Below are positions 1-11,900 of a DNA stretch of 64,000 bases, piece after piece; within the stretch, counting starts at the first letter, position 1; each line of letters begins with the position of its first letter. Source of the DNA: Ricordea florida (lineage: Eukaryota; Cnidaria; Anthozoa; Corallimorpharia; Ricordeidae); the NCBI GenBank assembly GCA_949710005.1, contig OX453286.1, positions 26,125,510-26,189,509 of the forward strand. Direction: 5' to 3'. The notes under the pieces are model-generated. The model ran no database searches, had not been told where the DNA came from, and saw nothing but the letters and a program-made list of their open reading frames with translations. The translations under genes and the position numbers were made by a program.

Positions 1-1340
1 GTTTAACCATGACAGCTGTTGCCTTTTAAGAGTTTACAAAAAGAAAGGTTTTAACCCCTTTCTTTAAACTGATAACACCTTCTGTCAAATTGGAGAATGG
101 GATTCACGATGACCCCTTCCTGTGTAGCAAGTGTTTCCATTATTTTTCAATGAAGTTTAGAAATTTAACCAATGCAAGAGACATGCAGAGGGGAAGTGAA
201 GAAGAGAACCTAAGTACCCTGTCGTTGTTTTGCACAAGTTTTCCTTGTAACATTAAAAATGTTGCTTTACACATTAAAAATTTGGCCCTGGATACAGTGG
301 TTATCATAATCAATCATTTATCAACTCATATCTTTTGTTTGACTTTAACTAAACAAAAGCAAGTTAATGAACCATTTTGCCGTCGCCAACTTTCGGTTGC
401 TGGCCGGCGAAAAAACTGTATACTACCAGCTTCAAGTAGATTAGACGTACTTTGTTAGAACAATATTCAACGCCTTCACTAGATGACTTTCTCAGTTCTG
501 GTCATAAACGAATATTTAGGCTTGTGGATATGGGTCATCTAACTCAGTACCCGAGTCTGAGAATCTTAGATTTGTAAAATTTGACTCTCTAAATCATGCA
601 TTTACAAAGTAAGAGTTTAGGAGCCACACTCATGGTATTTGTGGCTAAGTTTAGTCTCTGATTCATAAAAATGGTTGTTACAGTCTTGGGAACAGTGGCA
701 AAGTTGGAAATTGCTGCAAGATTGTATTTCCCAGATAATTGAATTACTTTTCCACAGTTTGGAAGGGAAGATTGTATTTCTTACGAAGTTCTCGAACTAA
801 TTAACGGGAAAACAAATACTACAAAATTGGCACCCTAAAGTACCCAGAATGATAAAAACAAGCAATATTTCACTAAATTTCGTCTATGAATAAACCTTAC
901 CTTCTGTTCCATACATACAGTACGTCGTTAGCTCGGCGACGTAACATGAAAAGGCGCGGCCCCCAGAAAAACCCGCGCGCGGGAAAAACTGACGTTTTTC
1001 GTCAGAGACCCTGGTAACGAAGGAGTTCTTCGGGAAGTTAATCCACACGGGAAGGGTAAATTTTCCATTTTGAAAAGTCCAAGAACTAGTTGGTATTGCC
1101 AAGAATACTATATTTACGCCAACTATGCAATATTAAATCTTAAGAAATTTTTGCTGCATTCAAAGAATAGTTATTCTTGTCATTCAATGTAAACAAAAGT
1201 CTTCTAACAATACTAGCTAACAAGCCCTCCCCTGCTGGCATTACCTCATCAAAAGCTGCTCCAACGGGCGCACTATTTAAATTTCAGGGTTAGCCAATCA
1301 CATCAATGCACGGTCTTTTGCAGCATGCAGCTCGGCTATC
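1..1340. other. 5' flank of E2F gene, no gene seen
   Basis: No exon, RNA gene or clear repeat could be supported here. Open frames of 70-120 codons exist but show no recognisable domain and their translations look like random AT-rich sequence. The last ~400 bases become GC-richer and hold E2F-like sites, so the E2F promoter probably lies at about 900-1340. The exact transcription start is not visible. Confidence 0.5.
972..986 (+). promoter_or_regulatory. Palindromic E2F-like site in putative E2F promoter
   Basis: A 12-base palindrome CCCGCGCGCGGG (972-983) runs into GCGGGAAA (979-986), which is the reverse complement of the classical E2F consensus TTTCCCGC. It lies about 355 bases before the E2F start codon. 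E2F genes are known to autoregulate through such sites; occupancy here is inference. Confidence 0.4.
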
Positions 1341-4300
1341 ATGGCGGATTTTGGTTCTCCGGGAACGCCAAGTAGACATGAGAAATCACTCGGTTTATTG
1401 ACGACAAAATTCGTAAGTTTACTTCAAGAAGCTAAAGATGGTGTATTAGATCTTAAGGTGGTGAGTACAGAAGAAAGTAGAGTCAGTCTTTCGTTAAAGT
1501 AATAGCTTCATATTCGGTTGTGTCCTTTTGTCCCTCAGTTGAATGCTGCGTTCACCTTTGCTGGTGTTTACCTTTACGATTTCAGGCAGCAGATACGCTT
1601 GCGGTTCGTCAGAAGCGTCGCATATATGACATAACAAATGTTCTTGAAGGAATAGGACTTATAGAGAAGAAATCGAAAAACAGCATTCAATGGAAGTAAG
1701 TACAGTTTAAAAAGGAAATGGTTTCATGTGATAAAAGGCGGTCGCGCGGGACGACGAACGAATTCCAACGCAGATCAGTTGGTTCGCGGGACACGTTACG
1801 GCAGCATTTCACAAGCACTTCTTGAGACCAAAGTCCGATCCTTAACGACTTACTTCAGTGGAATTTTTTTGAGCACATTTCTACATCCGAATAAAGAAAA
1901 AACAGCCTTCGAATGCTCTCGCAGCATACAGTTCGGCGGGTGTTTCTAGCGCGCTAAAATGCTCTTTCGAGAGAACTCGAGATTTAGCGTTTCAATTTGG
2001 CGCGTTTCCTGGCTTCGGTAGATGCGAGTGAAAAGTAACTTAATTTAAATGAAAAGCGCCCACACTCTTTTTATGAGGGGGATTAAAACGCAACGTGTAG
2101 CATTCGGTGTAACCGCAGTTGGTCCATTTCACCGCTTTTCTATAAAAAGAAAGTGGAAAGCAGGATTCAGCTATCGTGCATGCAGGGCACTGCAGCTTTT
2201 CTGTGGTGCAGATTAACCACAGGGCCTCCAGTATATTTAAAAAACGAGTGAAAATATTTTATTACACTCTTGATTTAGTAACGTTGCACGTAAATGATGT
2301 TGATTTGGTAATACTCGTGAATATAGCTTGATGTAGTTCCTCGTGGTAATCGAGTTCTCATCTATAACGTGTAGTGTTTGAACAATTCTGCATCCATCCT
2401 TTAAAATCCAAGTCATTCCTGTATCATAAAATCCCCTATAAGTGTAATTTAATGTAAAATCGCCCTTGGTTGTTTAAATCAGAGTTGTTATTGACAAACG
2501 CTGTTTTAGGGTCACGAATTTAAATTTAAAGGGAATTTTATGAATACGTTATTACTGCATTGTTGACAACACAATAATAGTAGTGTCAACTGTGAATTTG
2601 ATCTTTCTTTAGAACTTTTTGTTTTGAACCCAACCTCATTCATTGTCATTCCATTAATCCAAATTAATATTTCAGGCTATAGTTCTGCAAGTCCACTCCC
2701 TTCATACTTAAAATAAATTAAAAATTGAGGAAAGACCTCAAAATTTCATTTGACAGAGTATTTAGAATTAGTTGTCATTTCTGAAGGGGGACTTTTCATA
2801 GGCACATCTGACTTTATTGCTTAATGTTTATGACTGACAACAAAGGTTGATAGAAAGACATTACATATAGCATAAGAAGGATGACTTTCATTCTGGCGTG
2901 AGTTTGCTCCCATTCCCTCTTATGGCTCTGTATTCATTTACATGATACCACCAGAAAAAGTCATGAAGGAGTGAGTTAACACCAGTTCTTATGCTGGAGC
3001 GAAAACCTCATTCTTGTACAAAATCTCAATTTGGTGTCACATATATGAAGAAAAACCACTTCATTCAGCTCTTAAAAGTGATGTAAGAGGTAGCGTATGC
3101 ATAATTCAAGTAAATTCCATTCTCAAGTGAATATTGGTTTGATAAATCACGTTTCAGGTGAATGTATTTATTACAGCTGTATGTTTCCAACTGCATATTG
3201 AAAGCAATAAGTTATTTGCAGAGGTGCAGGTCCTGGCTGTAACACACGTGAGATATCTGATAAGCTTGTGGAGTTAAAAAGGGAGTTGGAAAGATTAGAA
3301 GGCAAAGAGAGAGAGCTTGATGAACAAAGACTTTGGGTTCAACAAAGCTTAAAGAATGTTTCTGAGGATCCAGAGAATGAGCAGCTTGCTTATGTGACAT
3401 ATGAAGACGTGTGCCGCAGTTTTAGGGGTGATACATTATTAGTTGTTCAAGCGCCCTCTGGTACACAACTTGAAGTTCCCATACCAGAAGCAGTAAGTAG
3501 CAATTACTTGTAACTTATCAGCTTAGTACACAGGGAATATTACATGGCTGTCAGGGGTACAAAATTTCCCTTTGAGTGTTGAAAAATATTTCTTGAGTTG
3601 GCTTAGTGAATGAGTGAAATATTTTCAAACATCAGAGGAGATATTTTCATACCTCTAAGCAACCATGTGATCTTCTTTTTGTTGTATAAAATTTAGTGGT
3701 ATATTGATTACTGTCAATCAATAAAAACGCCAGCTCAATATTTTAGGATCGATGGGAGTATCTGTGCAACTGTGCACCTACCTCCCGTAACCCAACAAGT
3801 TATAATGAGGGAAAAAGTTAGTAGGAGGGGTAGGTGCACAATTGCTCAGACACTTCCATTGATCCTATTTTTATTGCACTTGTTTACATGTCATTTTTAT
3901 CAATTTGCTGCCACATGGTATACGACTAAATTTTATGTAATTAATAATATACATGAAAAAAAATACTCGATTCTGATTGGTTGAGAGCAGTGCAGTTCAA
4001 CTGTAACACCAGTTCAAAAGGTGTAATACCAGTGCAAATGACACAAATATTTTTAAACGAACTGCTTTGAGTTCGTAGCGTTATCAGCTGATTTTCATCA
4101 GTCAATCAGTAAATAAAGTGTGAAATCTGCGTCAAATGCTCACTTTCTGTCCACAATGAGATCTTCCAGCACTTCCTCCAGGTGAATTTTTTCATGTTTA
4201 TATTATTAATAAGTAATCATACAATTTTTCTTGTTCAATTTGGAATTAATTTGCACTTGTGAGTTTCTCAAAAAACTGGCATTACACTCACCGAAGCAGC

Positions 4301-6890
4301 TCATGCAATTTCAGCTTTTTGAAAAACTCACTCGTGCAAATTAATTCCAAATTGAACAAGAAAAACCGTATGATTACCTTTACAAATATAAAATTACATG
4401 GTCACTTTGAAATACAAAAATGTGTGGCTTATGAGCATTTTGATATTAACGGTACCACTATAATAATCTGTATTCAGCATGTAGGTCAGCCCAGAAAGTT
4501 CCAAATCCACCTAAAAAGCCAGAATGGACCTATACATGTGCTGTTAGTTAACAAAGATGCTGCTGCAAACAGTCCAGTAGTAACACCAGTGCCACCACCA
4601 GCAAATGAGCTAAATGCAAACAGCATTCCAGCTGTAAAAGAAACTACTGAACCCATGGAGACTGGGCTAAATTCAAAACAAAGCAATGAACTCAACTGTA
4701 AAGTGGGAGCTGTGAAAACAGAAGTTCTTGACAGCAGTAGAGGTCAGTATATAAGACAGTGAGTGCAAAGATGAGATTTATAAGATGTATTAAGTTCTCC
4801 CATGCAAAAAAAAAAAAATAATAAAAAAAAAAAAAATAAAAAAAGTTCTCCCATGCAAACTTATTCTTCTGATTTTTACATGTGGTTATGATGCAACATA
4901 GCAATATGCAGTTGCTGGTGTAAGTCTTTGAACAGTTGTAAACAACCTCCTTGACATTGATCTGCTTTAGAATAGGAAAGTCTGTAATTAGGGATTTGGG
5001 GAGGGAGGGAGGCAGCGTGGCCGAGTGGTTAGGGGCCTGGACTTGTAATCTGGTCAAGGTCCTGGGTTTGATTCCCGTCCTGACCACTACATGGATATGT
5101 AATACGGCAATCCCGAGTTTCATATCCTTAATATCATCGGCCTGGCTTGTAAATAGCCAACCGATCTGCCTTCTGCCAGTTGGGATTCTTAGCAAAATGT
5201 TTACGTTGTGTTTAATATAACAAGTGACTCTGAAAAGCCCTGTGGGGATGAGCCACTAACGTATGTATGTATGTATGTATTTGGGGCAAACTATAACTAG
5301 ATTAGAGTATACTTGGCATACTCTCATCCCCACAGCGGCAACAAAACCCTTGTTGAAAAACGCAAGTCTCAAACAGGCTAGTTGATACCCAAAGTTATCA
5401 TGCATCTGGCTGCCAGGATTCACAAGCAGCTAAGATGAACCAATTCCTGTATTGTGATTGCCTACCCAAACGGACAAGAAAGACCTGCATCATTGGCCTG
5501 GGATTCAATGCAAGCTAACCCTAACCCTTACCCACATAATGACATTTATAGTAATGTGCACCTCAGATCATACTTAGCTTCAAATTTCATATTTACTTGC
5601 AGCAAATGAGCTTAAAGAAGTTGCTAATGACATCATTTTTGGCAACAAAAACGGTAGGACTCTTTTTGCTGGTGCATATAGTGGTACTTGGTGCATATAG
5701 TGGTAATATATACTACGTATTAACAGAGAATGAGGTCATTACAGGGAAGTCTCAGACCGAGACCTTGATGTTGTCAAGGCAGAGGTCTGAAGTTTCCTTG
5801 TAATGACCTAATGGACGAGTGATTTATAATATGGCCTTTTTTAGCACTAGAAAATAAAATTTGGAAGGGTTTTTCAATATCGGCTTGCACATACAGGAGG
5901 TCATTCGAGGTCATATTCACTGAACCGTAACACAGCTGACCATGCAATTGAAACCAGAAGTGACAGAAGAAACAGTTTCTTTGAAAATGAGACAACTTTT
6001 GTGTATATTATAAAAAGAAATTGAAATATTTTCATAATGCTTGGTGATTACAGGAAAATCTTGCCCCCTTAGCAGCCAATCAGAGCGCACGTATTATTAT
6101 AGCCCTATAATAAGTAGATTTATTAAATTGTACTTTCTATTTGTTATAGAACCAAGCATTGCAGATGAAGTTATGGAGGAGCTAATGTCAGCTGAAGGTA
6201 AGAAAGATAAAGTTCAATTACACTTAACCATCTTTTCAGCCTTGGTATTTGCTTTTAAGTATATCAAATTTCTTTAATGATCCATGCAACTTAAGGAAAG
6301 AGCTGAAATTATAAAAGTAAGGAGTGTGAAAAATGCTGTCACTAAGCCATTAACTTTGACAGTTTTGGTTAAGACAGTGCAAAACACTGAGGCAGATCCA
6401 ATGTTGCCCCAAATTTTTTGTACATAGAGCTAGAATCAGATCAATGAATCTAATAAGTATTGTGGGGATAGTTTCTAAAGAAACTGGTGCTGCGTCGGTG
6501 GGAAGTTGAAACACAAGAAAATGGGTAAATCAAACGAGTTGATTAATTAAGTTATACCACCTCCTTTTTACCTTACGGTGGTATAACTTACTTAATCAAC
6601 TCGTCTGATTTACCCATTTTCAATTAATCTAACAGTTTCTGATGACAAACAAAAGCTTCCTGTTCAATGCCTGGATTTTGGAACTGAGTTTGTTTATATA
6701 TTACAGGACTTATTTGTTACATCGTTTGTTTTTGTCTACAGTTTATGCTCCCCTTCTTCGGTTGTCGCCACCGCCTGGAGATAATGACTATTACTTTAAC
6801 TTGGATGATACAGAAGGAGTGTGTGATTTATTTGATATTCCAAACCTTGACATGGCTGGTTCATTACCTGGACCTATGGCAACAACATAA
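1341..6890 (+). CDS. E2F4/5-like: Transcription factor E2F4/5-like, complete, seven exons
   Basis: Cell-cycle transcription factor that pairs with DP proteins and is repressed by pocket proteins (family knowledge). Exons by GT-AG and phase: 1341-1460, 1586-1695, 3222-3492, 4478-4742, 5603-5653, 6150-6197, 6742-6890; 1014 nt, 337 aa. Residues ~10-80 form the winged-helix DNA-binding domain ([39 protein letters not shown]). Residues ~80-175 are the heptad and marked-box dimerisation region ending in QIHLKS and PIHVLLVNK. The C-terminus keeps the pocket-binding core ([13 protein letters not shown], then GVCDLFDI). There is no cyclin A-binding N-terminal extension, which, with the tail, fits the E2F4/5 branch and not E2F1-3. 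The ATG at 1341 gives the N-terminus expected for this branch. The acidic linker is short, with no serine run as in human E2F4. The 51-nt exon 5 is supported by phase and splice sites only. Confidence 0.95.
1996..2003 (+). promoter_or_regulatory. Exact E2F consensus in E2F intron 2
   Basis: TTTGGCGC matches TTTSSCGC exactly, in the GC-richer 5' part of intron 2. Possible intronic autoregulatory site; an 8-base match alone is weak evidence. Confidence 0.25.
3745..3866. repeat. Hairpin MITE in E2F intron
   Basis: AGGATC at 3745 pairs with GATCCT ending 3866. The arms (AGGATC-ATGGGAGT-TCTGTGCAA-TGTGCACCTACC and its imperfect complement) pair over ~45 bases around a short loop. No coding capacity; a non-autonomous inverted-repeat element by structure. 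Confidence 0.6.
4213..4377. repeat. 165-bp inverted-repeat MITE just before E2F exon 4
   Basis: GTAATCATAC at 4213 is repeated in inverse at 4368-4377. The arms (~62 bases each, including GTTCAATTTGGAATTAATTT) match with few differences, leaving a loop of ~40 bases. It ends 100 bases before the exon 4 acceptor, so it may lie close to the branch-point region. Confidence 0.7.
4793..4859 (+). mobile_element. Poly(A)-only insertion flanked by 16-bp direct repeats
   Basis: AGTTCTCCCATGCAAA occurs at 4793-4808 and again at 4844-4859. The material between is essentially A with three T interruptions. This is what remains when a LINE-driven insertion is 5'-truncated almost to its tail: the direct repeats are the target-site duplication. 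Replication slippage is the alternative. Confidence 0.5.
5010..5280 (+). mobile_element. tRNA-derived SINE
   Basis: The head (GGCAGCGTGGCCGAGTGGTTA...) is tRNA-like. It has an A box TGGCCGAGTGG and a B box GGTTTGATTCC about 37 bases later, then GTCCTGACC, as in a tRNA T-arm. A non-tRNA body of ~190 bases follows and ends in (GTAT)n at 5260-5280. The acceptor stem does not close properly and there is no terminator T run, so it is a SINE and not a functional tRNA gene. Confidence 0.7.
5734..5808. repeat. 75-base hairpin repeat (GGTCATTACA arms)
   Basis: GGTCATTACAGGGAA at 5734 pairs with TTCCTTGTAATGACC ending 5808. Inner stems CAGACC/GGTCTG and CCTTGA/TCAAGG continue the fold. It is probably one end of a larger MITE reaching ~6110. 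Confidence 0.55.
6455..6640. repeat. Dispersed repeat family A, copy 1
   Basis: Contains GTTTCTAAAGAAACTGGTGCTG, then ATGGGTAAATCAAACGAGTTGATTAA, which returns inverted as TTAATCAACTCG..GATTTACCCAT after a short loop with ACGGTGG. Related sequence occurs at ~28745, ~36890 and ~38015, so it is an interspersed family. Confidence 0.6.
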
Positions 6891-8356
6891 CAAAGCTACT
6901 GATAAAGAAGAAGACTACTATGTCAGAGTGCTCTTCATTTCTCTTGTAACAGATGCACTTTTGTCTTACAGTTAGTCTTTGATGCATTATGCATAATTAT
7001 GGTGTTGAGACATATGCATTCATATTCATATGCATCCTGGTGCTGGTCAAAGGTCCTTTTAAAGGGAACAGTCCTCTGCCGTATTGGGATGTAAGTCTGT
7101 GTGATAACGTAACAAATAGTGTTCTAATACAAAGCAAGTCCTTCAACTTTGCATGAAAGAATGCTGAAGAAGTTAAATTACATAGAAAAAACAGCAGAAA
7201 TCCTTTTTCAATGAAGGAAATCTCACAAGATGCAAAGTGACTGGTTTTACTGCTTTGGACTTACTATGCTGCAATTTAATGGTGTCCACAATTAGATAAT
7301 ATTTCCAGTCCTTGAGGATGGTGTATTGTTGCAAGTTACCAAGTTGGTTCAGATTATGGTAGTGGAAGTGATATTCTTTGCAATGGACAAGTTCTTTGCA
7401 ATGCATCTATACACAGCTGTTACTTTTTGTGTAGCATTTGCTTATCAAACATTTCCTACTATTATTTTCATGCATAAATCTCAGTCCTGTGGAATGAAGA
7501 GTCCATTTTCTTTACCGTTGGTGGTACATATAGTAATGGGGACCTTCCTTCCATTTTCAAATTTGACGTGGTAAAACAACTCACTTATTTGTTTTTTTTG
7601 AATTCAATAGCTCTTTCAAGTCTCAAAGTGGTTTTTGAAACAGTTCATTTAAGATTGTTATACCAAGTGGTTGGTTCTTTAAATCACTTAAGTTTGTTCA
7701 CAGGGGATCCTGTATGAGTAAGAGCTTGTGTTCTGTATGTTTTGTACATAAAGCTCTTATGGTAAATTACCATTAATCTTGTAAATAGGTGGCGGAAAAT
7801 ATAAGTGGCAGACAAACATTAATAAAGATGGTGAACATTCTTAATGCTATTGTTTGGTTGATATAAGTTTGACCATATTGTATTGACAGCCCAACAAACA
7901 TCTTGCAAAATCAATGTTGGCAGCTGAAGTTTATCAGTGTGTGAACTATATTGCGTTAGGTAGAGCACGGGTGACCGGAATTTTTGAGCAGAACAAATTC
8001 TTTAGGCAATTTAGAGTATATACTTCCGTGTGTTGGGAATCTCGCTATTTGCTTGTAAAGGGGGATTTTGCTGGAACGAAGTTCGAATACCAGTGCAATG
8101 CACTACCAGCCTAGCTAATCAGACATGTAATGACATCTTAAATTTGAATTTAACAAAACTAGCTTATAACAATAGCTCAACGGATGCCAATCAGCTTGAA
8201 TTAACACGTTCGACGATCTCATGTCCTTTGGTAAGTTGAAAATTATCCTTGCCACTTTTAAAGTGCAATCGTTCCAATGAATAAAAAATATCCGCATTGA
8301 AGCACGACCCTCACAGAACGAGGCCGTAAGTTACTGTTGGCAATATGACTGAAATA
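6891..8356 (+). other. E2F 3' UTR and flank
   Basis: No coding exon was found after the E2F stop. AATAAA at 7821-7826 would end a ~940-nt 3' UTR. From ~7830 to the Polinton border I see only AT-rich sequence without recognisable genes. Confidence 0.45.
7821..7826 (+). terminator. Candidate E2F polyadenylation signal
   Basis: AATAAA followed within 10-40 bases by GT/T-rich sequence (GATGGTGAACATTC...TTGTTTGGTTG). It is the best-placed canonical hexamer downstream of the stop codon; other sites are possible. Confidence 0.4.
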
Positions 8357-8361
8357 AAAGT
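8357..8361. repeat. Left target-site duplication of Polinton (AAAGT)
   Basis: AAAGT directly abuts the first TIR base and is repeated at 24840-24844 directly after the right TIR. Polintons normally make 6-bp duplications. Here five bases match, and the next base pair differs (A inside the TIR at left, T at right). Confidence 0.6.
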
Positions 8362-8961
8362 AGTAGTATGTAAAGTGAGGGATTCAGCACAATGGAAAAA
8401 TGGAAAAATTTTATCAGAGATTTATCAGAAATTTAAACAAGGATTTTATTCCTTTAAAGTATTACCAAATAAAAAAAAATTGAAAATTTTATCAAGAATT
8501 TTATCAATGAAATTTATTAACCAATAAATCAATACGTAAATTTTATCATAAATTTATCAAGGATTTTATCAGAAATTTTATAGGGAAAATAAAAAAAAAA
8601 TGTATTTTAAAATGTAATTTAAAGAAAAAACAAAAAAGTATTATTAAAAAGTAGATGGAAGAGTTACAAAAGAAAAAAAAAGCGGAATTATATCAAATTG
8701 TTAAAGACCGCGGCATTAAAAAAATGTCTAAATCAAATAAACCTGAACTCATTGAAGTGTTGAGTAATATTCCAGAAGTTATGGAAGAGATGCGAAATAT
8801 TCAAAGACAAAGAATTATTCTTGATGAACCAATACCTGTGATTAATGATAAAGATATAAAACAACCCAATACTGAACCTGCTACTAATCTTAATAAATCT
8901 CCACCTGAAAAAAATATTTCAAAATCACAACCCACACCCAATACTGAACCTGAAACTATTA
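8362..8961 (+). repeat. Polinton left terminal inverted repeat (600 bp)
   Basis: Matches the reverse complement of 24240-24839 base for base except one clear difference in the shared coding part (ACTGAACC here, AATGAACC there). It contains ~290 non-coding bases and then the first ~102 codons of the polymerase. Confidence 0.93.
8408..8584 (+). repeat. Iterated TTTATCA motifs in TIR
   Basis: TTTATCA occurs seven times in ~175 bases, usually as TTTTATCA followed by A/G-rich bases (TTTATCAGAGA, TTTATCAGAAA, TTTTATCAAGAA, TTTTATCATAAA). The array is mirrored at 24617-24793. Such end-proximal iterons often bind replication or integration proteins; that role is inferred. Confidence 0.55.
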
Positions 8962-11900
8962 CTCAAATAGAACAAGAAACAGGGATCGATGGATATCTAA
9001 AAACATATAGAATACATGGAAAGAAATATAAAAATGATGGATTATTTTTTAAAGAACTTGCATATTTACCTCCAGAAAATATCGTAGAATTAGGATTAGA
9101 TGAATTAACATTTATTAGAGAAATAAAACAGAAAGTTATTGACTTAATTAATAAGCAAAAGAAACCTCTAAAGCTGAAATTTACTTTTGTCTGTAAATTT
9201 GTAAAGTTTGATAATAATAATGGCAACCTATTTAGTAAAATAGATACTTATGCAGAACCATTTTTTCATAGTAAAAAACCGGAGGTTGTAACAGAATCAA
9301 CAGATTTATCCAGCTTATTTGATAAGATGACTAAATATTTACTTGAACTTTTTAAAACTTTTATAAATAGTGGCAGTGGTTGGGTGTTTAATGGTGTGAA
9401 TCATTTTGATATAAAAATTGATCCGTTTGAACCAATTTTAGGAAGTAGTTATATCCCACTACCAGAAAAATTAGCAAACAAAGGAGCAATTATAAATCCC
9501 AGGAATGAGAATGATAATGAATGTTTTAAGTGGTCAGTAACTGAAGCAGTGCTTCAAAGAGATAAAAATCCACAAAGAGTAAATAGAGAATTGATAGAAA
9601 ACTCTAAAAATTTTAACTGGAAAGGAATAGAATTTCCTGCTAAATGGACAGATATTAGTAAGTTTGAGAAACAAAACCCAAACTATAAAATTAATGTCTA
9701 TGGATATGATAATGATAATGAGGAAATATATCCTCTAAGAATAAGTGATAAAGAAATAGGATTTTTAATAAACTTAATTCTAATATCAAACGGAGAAACA
9801 GATCACTATTGTTGGATAAAGAATCTTTGCAGGTTGGTGGTTTCACAAGTTACTAAACATAAAGAAAGGATTTACCTTTGTCATAGATGTCTTTATCATA
9901 CACATAAAGAGGAAACATTACAAAAGCATCTAGAATATTGTAAAGAACATGAAGCTATTAGGAGTGAAATGCCAAAGGATAAAAATGGAAAACCTATATA
10001 TCTTAAATTTGTTAATTTTTACAAAAAAATGAAAGTACCATTTGTTGTATATGGTGATTTTGAGTGTTGTGGAGAATTAATAGATACTTGCTCACCAGAC
10101 AAAAGTAAAAGTTTTACAAATAAATATGCAAAACATAAACCAACCGGTTACTGTTATATAATAAAGTTTTTCGATGAAAATTATGAAATTGCTATTAGAC
10201 GATATACTGCTAAATCTCCAGACGAAGATGTAGGAAAAATATTTATGATCGAATTAGAAAAGGATATTAGAGAAATTTATGGAAAAATTAAACCTAACAA
10301 AAAATTAAATTGGATGACACAAAGAGAAAAATATGAATATAAAAAAACTACCATTTGTCATATATGTGAAGAAGAATTATTAGAAAAAGATAAGGTAAAA
10401 GATCACTGTCATTATACAGGAAAGTATAGAGGAGCTGCACATAGTGTGTGTAATTTAAATTACAAGAATAAAAAATTCATACCAATAATTTTTCACAACC
10501 TATCAGGATATGACTCACATCTTTTTATTAAGAATATTGGTATAACAAAAAGTAAAGTAGACTGTATACCTAATAATGAGGAAAAATATATTTCTTTTAC
10601 AAAACATATTGTGCTTGGTAAATATATAAATAAAAAAGGAGAGGAAAAAGAAGATAAGTTGGATATTAGATTTATTGATTCATTTAAATTTATGCCAACA
10701 AGTCTTGACAAATTAGTCGCTAATCTTACAAAATGTGGAAAATGTGTAGCATGCAAACCAGGAAATTGTATCAAGAGATATATAAAAGATGGGAAAATCA
10801 TTCAGTATAAAGGTATTGGTAGTTGTGAAAAATGTAATAATTGTTTATTAGCAAAAAGTAGGTGTCTTTCTTCAATAGATAATAAATTAAAAGAAACTAA
10901 AAAAGTATTTGGTGATAAGATGTATTTAATGTTGAGGAAAGGAGTATTTCCATACGACTATTTTAACAACCTTGATAAATTAAACGAAAACCAACTTCCA
11001 CCAATAAAAGAATTTTACTCAAAACTAAATAATGAAGATATAAATGAAGAAGATTACCAACACGCTAAAAATGTGTGGAAAACTTTTAATATGAAAAAAT
11101 TTAGGGAGTATCATGATCTATATCTTTTGTCAGACACACTATTTTTAATGGATGTATTCGAGAATTTTAGGGATACTTGTATGAAGAATTATGGTTTAGA
11201 TCCTGCTCACTATTATACATCGCCTGGATTATCTTGGGATTCGATGTTAAAGTTTACTAAAGTGAAATTGGAGTTACTAACAGATAATAATATGTTACTT
11301 ATGTTTGAGAAGGGTATTAGAGGAGGTGTATCACAAATATCAAAAAGATATGCTAAAGCTAATAATCAATATATGAAAGAATATGATCCAAATCTACCAA
11401 CAAAATATATTGTTTATCTTGATGCAAATAACTTATACGGAGGAGGAATGAGTAAACCACTACCCACTCATGGTTTTGAATGGATGATTGAGGAAGAATA
11501 TGAAAACTGGAGAGATATCCCATGCATAGTTGAGGTTGATCTAGAATATCCAGAACATCTTCATGTTTTACATAATGATTATCCGCTAGCTCCTGAGAGA
11601 ATTAATGTTAATAGAGTTGATAAATTAATCCCAAACTTAAACAATAAGGAAAAGTATGTTGTTCATCGCGAAACTTTGAAAGAATATGAAAGTTTAGGAT
11701 TAAAAATAACAAAGATTCATAGAGGAATTAAATTCGAAGAGTCTGAATGGTTAAAACCTTACATTGATTTGAATACAAACCTTAGAGCTAAAGCAACCAA
11801 TGACTTTGAAAAAGACTTTTTCAAGTTAATGAATAATGCAGTATTTGGTAAAACAATGGAAAATATTAGAAATAGGGTAGACATTCATTTAGTTACAAAT

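Noticed and set aside
90..458. 122-codon open frame near the left edge
   Set aside because: No domain, no splice context and composition like the surrounding non-coding DNA.
5010..5090. tRNA gene on the plus strand
   Set aside because: A and B boxes are present but the acceptor stem does not pair and a long non-tRNA body with (GTAT)n tail follows: SINE.
4692..5195. 167-codon minus-strand frame in an E2F intron
   Set aside because: It runs through the SINE and a poly(T) tract (Phe/Tyr run) and has no conserved features.
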